A stretch of 64,000 nt of DNA, from assembly GCA_016271365.2 (NCBI GenBank), contig CM057459.1, forward strand, positions 491,611,501 through 491,675,500. The letters run 5' to 3'. This document shows, piece after piece, positions 56,456-64,000 of the stretch. The notes beneath the pieces were generated by a model, which saw nothing but the letters and a program-made list of their open reading frames with translations, did not search any database and had not been told where the DNA came from. This DNA comes from Neoceratodus forsteri (Eukaryota; Chordata; Ceratodontiformes; Ceratodontidae). Within the stretch, counting starts at the first letter, position 1. Every line of letters begins with the position of its first letter. Made by a program: the position numbers and the translations under genes.

Positions 56456-58099
56456 CTACATCCTGGGCTTTGCCTGGATTCTTTTTCGTTGTTGCAGCTG
56501 AAGGCCTGGCCCTTCTTCGCTCCCTCATTCTGTTAATTTCCTTTTCCATGGTCACCGCTGGCTGCTTTATCTCTTCCTTGTTTGTGGCGGTTTGCTGTTT
56601 GCAGCTTATCCCTCTCATATGTCCTGCCCTCTAGCTTTTCCCTACCCCGTCTCATTTCAGCTGCTCGCCTTGCTGATTCTGGTGGCCTGCTCTCCCAACA
56701 CCTGCTCCCGTGGCATCTCGGTGCCTGCACCTCTATGTCCATTCCTTTGTCGGTTGCTGGCGCTCAGGTGTCACATCACCTACTGACTCTGCTCCAGCTC
56801 TCTGGGTGTGCATCTCCTGCTTGCTGTTCCCACTCTGTTCTCTGGCTCTCCCGACTGCTGACCTCAAATGCCTTCAGGTCACCCTTCTGCCCAACCCTTT
56901 CCAGTTGGGTCTCTTTCACCTTGGTGCCTTTCCTTACTATTCTGCGACGCTCATCCTTGTCAATCGGCATTTACAATTTCAGCTGTCTCCGCTGTGCTGA
57001 TGCTTGCTGCTTGTCTGCTTCTTGCTTGACCTACTTGCTATCAGTCGCTTGCAGCCTAGACCCACACTCATCATTTTAAATCTGTGAATTCTTCTAGCTC
57101 CACATGAAGCTGTTACCGATCTATCTTTGTCTCTGTATGTTGCTCTCCAGAAATCAACAAATTTGAATTGTCGGCAGCACTATTGTATGACCGGTGCAAA
57201 GTCATGGGCTCAATTAATTCCTCCTGCCCTTGGTTTGCTGGGGAATTTGATCCTATAGGACACCTTTTCTTATTCCCGAGTCTGGTGCCTGTCCTGATAG
57301 TGCTGTTTCAGTGTCTATTGAATGGGACGAGTCCCTCATTATTCATTGATACTTTGGGGGGTTTTGGTAATTAGTGCTCTCAATGACAATGTGTTCCTCA
57401 GGACTGCAAAAAAAAAATGCACTTTGCATGACAATTATGTGTTAACCCAGTGCATTTACAGGGGTAGTAGTACTTTTCTGATGCCTGCTTAGAGTACTAC
57501 GAGCTACGACCTTTCCCTTCCCCTCCTGCAGTGTCTCTGTTCCTCATTCGTTGTGCAGCTTTGGCTTCCTTTAGTTTTTCCTTTCATTCAGCTCCTTGCA
57601 TTTCTCATATCCAACCTGCTCCCGATATTTTTTGGGGAGCTTACCTATCCTTGCTCATCTGCCCACCTCATCTATCCACGGCCCTCTTGCCACCTGTATC
57701 AGGTTCCGGATTCCATCGATCGGCCTCCAAGGATTCATTGCATAATCGAGAATGCCTTATCAGCCTCTGTCTGCTCACCAACACCTCACCTAGACCTGCT
57801 CCTCTACTCAATCGCTCAATCAGTCTGCATTGGCATGGTTCGTTTTCATGTCCATGCTATTCCCTTGATCATCTGGCCATACCTGTCTCAGTTCATATGC
57901 CTCCTAATCATTATTTTGGTCTACCCTGCTGTACCCTAGGCTCTCTTGTATTCCCCTTATCATTTCTGTTGCCATGATCTAGCCTCTAGTTGGCACCATT
58001 TCCCCTCTGCTTCAGCATCCATTCTAGCTGTCAAAGCTTCCTTCCAGTCCTGACTTCTCTCTCATCCCCCACTTCCAACCTTTGTCCTTCTTTTTTCCC

Positions 58100-58282
58100 C
58101 CAATTGTTTAACCAGGTGAGACACACTAAGCTGAAAGCTTGTTTATAGGTGCAACCTAGGAGCACAGGGAAGTTAACTGACTTGCTCAGGGTCACACAAA
58201 ATGCAAGTGGGGGCTGTGGGATTCAAACCTAGGTCTCCAGATTTGCAGCTCAGAGCCTTAAACCACTTGCCTATACTTTCCT
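58100..58282 (-). mobile_element. tRNA-derived MIR/CORE-like SINE with LINE tail
   Basis: On the minus strand: a tRNA-like head (GGTTTGAATCCC B-box at 58234-58219, D-arm-like GTGGTTTAAGGC, anticodon-loop-like CTGCAAA). A CORE/MIR-like body follows, 'gtgtgaccctgagcaagtca' and 'gttaacttccctgtgctcct'. Then comes a tail 'agcttagtgtgtctcacctgg' that matches the 3' end of family R at 55204 and 41550. Pol III-transcribed SINEs use the partner LINE's machinery through such shared tails. Confidence 0.75.
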
Positions 58283-59476
58283 CAGCACCTATTCCTTTCT
58301 TTCCTCCTTTTCTCGTCCTCAGCACCATATTGACCTCATTGTCTCCCATTTCCTTGACTCGCTCAGTGTCCTTTTTCTCGTCTTCTCTGCTCCACCCCGT
58401 GCATTCCGTTTGAGTATACCTATCCTCGACTCCTCTGCCTTTTACTCCCCTATTGTATGTTGTTCCAGTCCATATATCCCCTCTACCTGTATCAGCCTTC
58501 TTGGCTTTCCTTCCTTCATAGTACTTTGTCCATCTCATACCATCATCCATTTTGTACCTCACCTTCACTGTACCAGCCTCCACGGCTTTCCCTCCATTCT
58601 CCTATATCTCCAGGTTCATGACTCTGGTCTTCAGTCACTCATCCGTACCTCATGGTTCATCTCTTTACATCGCTTCCTCGAGCATTCCTATCGTTGAATC
58701 CTATGCTTCCTCATTGAACCTGCTGCACACCTGCAGCGATATTCATCATCATCATCAGTCTTCATCATTCTCAAACTGCATCTGGATACATACCTCTCCC
58801 TGGAACCACCCTCCTGTGGTGATCATCCTCTTCAGTCTTCATCACTGCCTCATGTCCGTTCTTCGATCTATGCCTTCTTTTGAGGTTTTTTCCCCATCTC
58901 ATCATCATCTTCCCTACTCATATCCTTCTCTTTAATGAATCCTTCTCCCTACTTATATCCCTCATCCATGAACCATTCTTTTTACCAACATATGTCCTCA
59001 AATCAAATGTCGTCATCCTGGAGGGAAGGTGAACTAGGCCTTGGAAGCCCAGAGGTTTCCTCCTAAAAGGGTGTTTTTCCTCTCCTCCGTGCCAATGGTC
59101 ATAATATTAGTCAGAGTTATTGCTTTCTTCTCATTAGTTAGTTAGGTTCTGCTGTTGGATGGAGGAGGATGCTGGCTCTGGCTTTCCCCTCTCTCACTAG
59201 GAAGTTAGCCCTTCTCTTCACAGAAATTATTCGTCATCCTTACCTCTTCGATATTGGACATCTTTAGGTATTCTTTTTGGGCTTCTTCCTACCCTACCTT
59301 TAGCTGATGCATTCATTCCCAGCACCTGTACGGGGGGATCCCTCCTCTAGGGTTCCTTGCATTGTACTCCTACAGGGTGGTATATCCCATGGATAGAGAG
59401 GCAGAAAACCACAAAGAAAACTCAAGTTACACAAGCATTATCTAATATTATCTCATTCAGTTGCATAAGCACATCA

Positions 59477-60540
59477 AACTGTATCGTCTGCATACATATG
59501 GATGGACACAGAGGTACAGGCAGTAGGGAAGTTGTTTAGGAAAATTGAAAAAAGTATAGGGCCAAGGATTGAACCTTGGAGGTCACCAGTGTAGATAGGA
59601 ACGAGGGGACTGGGAATCTCCAATTTTAACTGAGTCAGTCCTGGCCAGCTGCCCACTAGGTAGGGACAGAACTAGTTAGTAGCTTTGGAGGAATGTCCTG
59701 CAGCTGTAAGCTCAACAAGAAGAAGGGTGTGGGCTATGGTGATGAAGGCTTTGTCAAGGTTGGCAAAAATATGGGAGGTGATCTGGCTGTGATCCATCCC
59801 TTTGGGGAGAGGTATGACTGTGGCATTCTTCCAGTCATCAGGGACAGAGGTGAGAGAGAAGGAGAGATTTAGAAGGGTTGAGAGATGAAGACTGTGGCAG
59901 GAGCAGAGAGTTGGAGGAATTTAGGTTCTAGCCCATCCAAACTCTTGCCCTTAAGGGGGTTAAAAGCTAGGAGGGCCTTAAGGGTGTCTGCTGGTGTGAC
60001 TGAGAAGAAGGAGAAAGGAGGAGATGGGGAACAGATGGGGTCAGGGAGGGTGAGATGGGGGAAGGATGAGAGAAGGGAAGAGGTACATGAGGTGAAGAAA
60101 GCATTGAGTTCAGAGGCAATGCGGAGTCAGAAATGGTGGTGTTCATTACCTTGAGGACCAGAACAGAGGACTGGGCTGGGGATGAGAAGAGACTGTGAAT
60201 GACCTTCCAAAAGTTGGACAAATGGTTAATGTTGTTTTGGAAGGTGGTGGAAAAGTACTTGGCCTTTGCTTGTTTGGTAGCTCTGGTGTAGGCATTAAAT
60301 AAGCTCATCATTTGCATAAGTCAGCAGGGGAGCCTGAGGACTTGTGAGCCTTCCAAGCAAGATCGCATATACTGTATGCAGAGAGGCCAGCAGTTTAGCT
60401 GATACCCAGGGAAGCGGTTTTCTTGAGGGGAGTGTTTTGATCCCACCCAAACAGACAGGAAACTGGACTTGAAGTAATTTAGTGTAGAGTTGATGGAGCT
60501 GGCAGCAGAGATGGGTGACCAGTCAGTTGCTGCTAAGTCA
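59477..60540 (-). pseudogene. Family R linker and reverse transcriptase, N-terminal part
   Basis: Reads AATDWSPISAASSINSTLNY and FKSSFLSVWVG (post-endonuclease linker), TRATKQAKAKYFSTTFQNNI and NHLSNFWKVIHSLF (about 60290-60180), then after decayed RT fingers GDLQGSILGPILFSIFLNNF (about 59585-59525) and SVSIHMYADDTV ending at 59477. The catalytic YADD is intact. The reading continues on the other side of the insertion at 56384. Confidence 0.8.
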
Positions 60541-60936
60541 CCATATAGAAACGTAGAATTTGACGGCAGATAAGGACCACTTGGCCCACCTAGTCTGCCC
60601 ATTTCCCTACCTGATGGATAAGCTGCAGATCCTAGCCAACCAACAGCTTACTTCCTCCTACCCCCCACTAGAATTGCCTTATGTCTGTCCCATGCATTCT
60701 TGAATTCTCCCACTGTTCTTGACTCCTCAACCTCCTCAGGAAGGCTGTTCCTGCATCCACAACCCTCTCCATGAAAAAATACTTTCTAACATTACCTCTG
60801 AGTCATCCCCTCTATCTTCAAATTGTGCCCCTTGTTCTTGTACATCTCTTTTTCTGAAAGATGCTACCCTCTTGGACTTTGTTAATTCCCTTGAGGTGCC
60901 AAAAGTTTCTATCATCTCCCGCCCTCCATTCTTGAG

Positions 60937-60962
60937 GTATATATATATATATATATATATAT
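60937..60962. repeat. (TA)n microsatellite
   Basis: TA dinucleotide run inside the CR1 3' region. Confidence 0.95.
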
Positions 60963-61164
60963 TAAGCTTGTTAGTCTTTTTCATATGTCTTCTGGTGCAG
61001 ACCCTTCACCATTTTTGTTGCCCCCCTTTGAACAGTCTCCACTCTGTCTATGTCTTTGTGAAGATGGGATCTCCAGAAAGGCAGGCAGTACTCCAGATGG
61101 GGTCTCACCAAATGTCTGTACAGAGGGATAACAACTTCCTGTTTTCTACTGTTGATGCCTTTCC

Positions 61165-61935
61165 CTATGCATCCCAGTATCCCCCAGCCCTGCTTACTGT
61201 CTTCTCACATGGCTTGTTCACCTTTAGGTCATTTGCTATAATTACTCCCTGGTTCCTTTCGATTTTTGTTGTTGTTAGTATCTCACCCCCCACTGTGTAC
61301 TCTTCCCCTGGGTTTTTGTTTCCTAAGTGCATTACCTTGCACTTCTTTGCATTGAAGCTGAGCTGCCAAACATTTGACCATTCCTCCAACCTTGCCAAGC
61401 CCCTTTTCATCCTTTCCACCCCACCTTGTGTATCAACCCTGTTGCAGATGTTTATGTCATCTGCAAAGAGACATATTTTTCCTTCTAGGTGCTCTCCAAT
61501 GTCACTTATAAAGACATTAAAGAGGACCAGTCCCAGTACTGAACTCTGTGGTACCCCACTAGTTACCCTCCTTTATTCACTGTGCACTTTGTTTATTATT
61601 ACCCTTTGCATCTGGTTGTCCAGCCAATTTTTTACCCAGCCTACCACCTTGGGACCCACTCCAAAGCTGGCTAACTTGTACATTAATCTTTTGTGTGGGA
61701 TTGTGTCAAATGCCTTGCTAAAATCTAGGAAGGCCATATCCACAGCCCCTCCCTGGTCTACTACTTTTGTCACCCAGTCAAAGAAATCTATTAGATTCAT
61801 CTGACATGACCTTCATGCTGTGAATCCATGCTGCCTTGGGTCCTGTGCCCCACTGGCCTCTAGGTACTCAACAATTCTTTCCTTCAGAAGTGATTCCATC
61901 ATTTTCACTACCACTGAGGTCAAACTAACTGGTCC
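61165..61935 (-). pseudogene. CR1 reverse transcriptase fragment
   Basis: From the top: PVSLTSVVVKMMESLLKERI, NLIDFFDWVTKVVDQGGAVD, AFLDFSKAFDTIPHKRLMYK, FGVGPKVVGWVKNWL, then VSLFADDINICNRVDTQGG with the FADD box intact, LEEWSNVWQLSFNAKKCKVM and GVIIANDLKVNKPCEKTV. Close to the CR1 at 13 kb in protein sequence. A long plus-strand reading across the same DNA is its antisense shadow. Confidence 0.88.
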
Positions 61936-62150
61936 ATGGAGGGAGGACAAGTCCAATGACTGGAAGGAAGAAGAAAAGCACCATTCACAAAGTTCCTTTA
62001 GCCAATAATCTCAGGACTTGTCTCAGTCTTTCCTGCCTGTCATTGTATCTTACAATTCTCACTTCTGACATGACTGCCCTGCCATTATCATTTATTATGG
62101 ATTTATCAGGCCAAATTTTTACCTACCATCCATTTAAATAAAATCAAATA
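61936..62150. other. Junction DNA
   Basis: Non-coding sequence after the CR1 truncation point. No element recognised. Confidence 0.3.
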
Positions 62151-62770
62151 CACCAACACATGAAGAACTCCCTACCCAAACACTAAAAAAATTTAGAGCC
62201 ACCACATGGGATGGCTTGGTGTTGGCAAGGAAACACTTTTGTATTTTACTTCTGCTATTGTGTAGAGATATAGGGTAGGATTTTTAAATGTCTTAAATCA
62301 CTGCAAGTGCCAGGTGTGGAGATGATACAGCACATGGTGTTTGTGGTGTTCTAGCAGGATTTTCTATCCCATGCAGCAAGTGCCACTAGTTAGACCAACG
62401 TTTTCTAGTCTAACTTCCAGCAATCCTGGGGGCCTCTTTCACAAGCTTGTCCCATATATTTGAAGATGGCAGCGGTATGTGTGAGCTGCCTGAGCCTGAG
62501 CTCTGAATAAATGTGTTTTCTGAGCTCTATTTTGTTTTATTCGTTTTATTTTGTGTTTTTAACAGTTTATTTGATTTGTGATTTCTCTTCATTTAGCCAT
62601 TTTGTTTTGTTTCGGCTGTGTCCAAAAGCATGTGGAGCGAGCACTGAGCTGCTATTTTGCAGCCGTTGGGGTGTAGTGCCTCTCGGTTTTGGTGGCTCTG
62701 TTTTCCATCGTGGCATGTCTGGAGGGGATAACATCGTGGGTGGTTCTGGCTTTTGTGGGATCTGAGTGTG
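62150..62770 (+). mobile_element. Possible LTR-type region
   Basis: A TATA-like CATATATTTGAAG (about 62451) is followed about 50 bp later by CTGAATAAATGTG (polyadenylation-like, about 62503) and a GT-rich stretch (62520-62600). This is the spacing of an R region in a retroviral LTR. No second copy, terminal TG...CA or primer-binding site was confirmed. Confidence 0.3.
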
Positions 62771-64000
62771 GAACCCCGCGGCCTTGCGACAGCTGGCTTG
62801 TTGCATTTTGGGGAAACTGCTGGAGGCTGAAGCTGTGGAGTTCCCCGAGGAGTGTGAGTTCTCAGACTTTTGCTCTTGTCAGACTGGCTTTTAGATTATC
62901 ATTGGTGTATTATCTGGGCACTTCCTACAGGTTTTGTGGATTGACTTTTTTGGAAGGTTGAGGAGGAGGTCTGCTGATCGGAGCTCTAGGAACTGAATGG
63001 TGATCTTCCAGAACTAAAAACTGGGATCATGAGTGGAGATCTCTTTCATTTTTTTCATCCTAATTCAAGATGGGAGTGTTTGTAGATTCTTCTGACTGTT
63101 AACTGCCCCTAAATATCAGTCTGGGTGGTGAGAGCACCCGGGGCCGGGGGACATTAAACAAAATCTGTTCCCTGCTTCTGAATTCTGGACACTTTTCGTG
63201 GAATACCATGGTCATAGGGAAATCTTCCTGATTGTTTAGGAGAATGCTGCCTCTCCCCTGGTGTGGGTGATTCCTAAGGAATTCTTTGGCCATCTTAGGA
63301 GGAATCACGGGGACTTTGGCCCAGAGAGCCACTCTCCTCTGTGGTTGTTGGTTGGGGGATCTCAGCAGCTGGTGGGCAGCTGGGATCTCAGGTTCCCCTT
63401 CCTGGGGTGGCCTGCTTTTCTGTGGGTCTTATTCCTGTTGGGGGTGGGGGGGTTCGCATTCTCCTTTTGGGTCCTTTCAGACTACAGCCCTCTGGTCTGA
63501 TCTTAGCCTAGGTGACTGGGCCTGGGTTTTGAGGATACAACTTATTGGAGAAGAGTCAGTTTTCCTAAAGAAACCTTTTTAGTGATCAGATTAAGAGGGG
63601 TTAGAGCCCCTCTTGTTGTCAGGTGGATTCTGAAATGTACTAGCAATTTGTTCGATAGTCTGCTGGTTCTCGATCCTTCACGACTTTTGGATTTAATTGG
63701 TTTATTTGAAGCTGCTGTTGGATTCGCTACGACTTCTCCTACCATTGGTTGACTTCTTTCCCAGACTTTTTAATTTTTCGGTCTCCCAGTTGGTGAGAGG
63801 ACCAGGACACCTGTATTTATTTTTTTCTTTAGTTTTTATTGTGTTGTTTTGGTTTATTTCTATTTCTGTTTGATTATTGTGTGTATTTTGGGTAGTGGAG
63901 TGCCCAAAATTCTCCCTTTCCCTCGGCTGTGAGAGGATGGGGGGGGTGAATCTATGTTTGTATATGTATTTTATCCTGTGAGAGAAGATTTTTATTTATT
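62771..64000. other. GT-rich stretch, weak minus-strand coding signal
   Basis: The plus strand is G/T-rich and might be a leader region if an LTR lies upstream. The minus strand reads as a charged, proline-rich product in three disjoint segments (63745-63542, 63332-63099, 62806-62567), for example FLRNHPHQGRGSILLNNQED. No domain recognised, and the window ends before any gag or ORF2 could be seen. Confidence 0.25.

Larger units (their letters stand above)
56385..59476 (+). mobile_element. Unclassified 3.09-kb insertion in family R
   Basis: Removing this block rejoins the family R reverse-transcriptase reading. It begins TGGGAGGGCTTTAAGCCC and ends AAGCACATCA, so its ends are TG...CA, flanked only by an AA dinucleotide on each side. 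Near the left end are a 13-bp palindrome (GGGCTTTAAGCCC), a hairpin TCGATGAG...CTCATCGA (56408-56443) around ACTACGTCA, and a TATA-like CTTAAAAGG. The interior is strongly pyrimidine-rich on the plus strand with no recognised protein. It contains a SINE at 58.1 kb. A large LTR, a non-autonomous transposon or a rearranged fragment are all possible; orientation is inferred from the promoter-like end. Confidence 0.55.
55205..60540 (-). mobile_element. Family R LINE, split by a 3.09-kb insertion
   Basis: Two minus-strand parts, 60540-59477 and 56384-55205, join in the middle of the RT active-site codons. The upper part ends in HMYADDTV and the lower part resumes IIFASGSSPSDP. The 3' end is followed by the (TTTC)n tail. 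The upper boundary at 60540 coincides with the 3' end of a CR1, so the LINE may have continued upward before that insertion. Confidence 0.85.
60541..61935 (-). mobile_element. 5'-truncated CR1 LINE
   Basis: The 3' end at 60541 (plus strand ATAGAAACGTAGAATTTGAC) has the CR1 terminal motif. The 3' UTR is nearly identical in wording to the fragment at 26.3 kb. The coding relic runs upward to about 61935, where it stops inside the RT. A (TA)n tract lies within at 60937-60962. Confidence 0.88.

Noticed and set aside
56582..57079. 165-residue plus-strand reading with signal-peptide-like start
   Set aside because: Pyrimidine-rich DNA gives long Leu/Ser/Cys frames in several phases at once; there is no domain.
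58200..58282. Functional tRNA gene
   Set aside because: The tRNA-like part lacks proper acceptor and paired stems and is joined to a MIR/CORE body and LINE tail, so it is a SINE.
56385..59476. Ordinary LTR retrotransposon
   Set aside because: Ends are TG...CA but there is no 4-6-bp duplication, no paired terminal repeats were seen and no gag/pol is recognised.
60719..61804. Longest open reading frame in the window (361 residues, plus strand)
   Set aside because: It is antisense to a CR1 reverse transcriptase with an intact FADD box on the minus strand, includes a translated (TA)n tract (YIYIYIY) and has no domain.

Overview
This window looks like gene-poor, repeat-dense nuclear DNA from a non-mammalian vertebrate. 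The mix of L2, CR1, L1/Tx1-type and 2A-bearing LINEs, a MIR/CORE-like SINE and an ERV-L-like provirus fits an amphibian or another non-mammalian sarcopterygian. That assignment is an inference from repeat content; no host gene marks the species. I found no convincing intact host protein gene, rRNA, functional tRNA, operon or CRISPR array. Nearly every coding signal belongs to a decayed mobile element.

Layout. 0.2-2.4 kb: ERV-L-like provirus remnant on the minus strand, in the order RNase H, integrase (catalytic core missing), dUTPase, SH3-like segment, env. 3.8-4.8 kb: weakly supported coding-like minus-strand segments that may belong to the same provirus. 5.1-5.5 kb: a ~76-bp tandem array. 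5.76-7.06 kb: a 5'-truncated L1/Tx1-type insertion with a 15-bp target-site duplication. 10.5-12.5 kb: a ~425-bp near-complete palindrome followed by a dyad-symmetric array. 13.0-17.9 kb: a plus-strand CR1 split by a minus-strand L2. 18.8-20.65 kb: a plus-strand L2 that ends abruptly against a minus-strand 2A-bearing LINE ('family R', 20.65-23.3 kb). 23.3-31.8 kb: a minus-strand L1 split by an L2 that itself carries a CR1 fragment. 33.9-34.6 kb: another L2 fragment. 37.0-41.1 kb: a long minus-strand CR1 that still shows an ORF1 esterase relic. 44.6-51 kb: a second palindrome-rich block with two more copies of the 11-12 kb repeat family, a 49-bp minisatellite and a degenerate tandem array. 53.3-60.5 kb: family R copies, one split at its reverse-transcriptase YADD codons by an unclassified 3.09-kb insertion that contains a SINE. 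60.5-61.9 kb: a CR1. 62.2-64 kb: a possible LTR and leader region.

How the elements relate. The nesting gives relative ages: L1 is older than the L2 inside it, which is older than the CR1 inside that; the CR1 at 13-17.9 kb is older than its L2; family R at 55-60 kb is older than the 3.09-kb insertion. The SINE at 58.1 kb shares its 3' tail with family R, so family R-type LINEs probably supplied its mobilising machinery.

The least explained signal is a repeat family, called family X here, at 11.0-12.5 kb (minus) and 44.9-45.5 and 47.8-48.4 kb (plus). Each copy has arms of alternating dyad symmetry about every 150 bp, followed at a fixed position by a ~110-bp segment bounded by good GT...AG splice-like signals.
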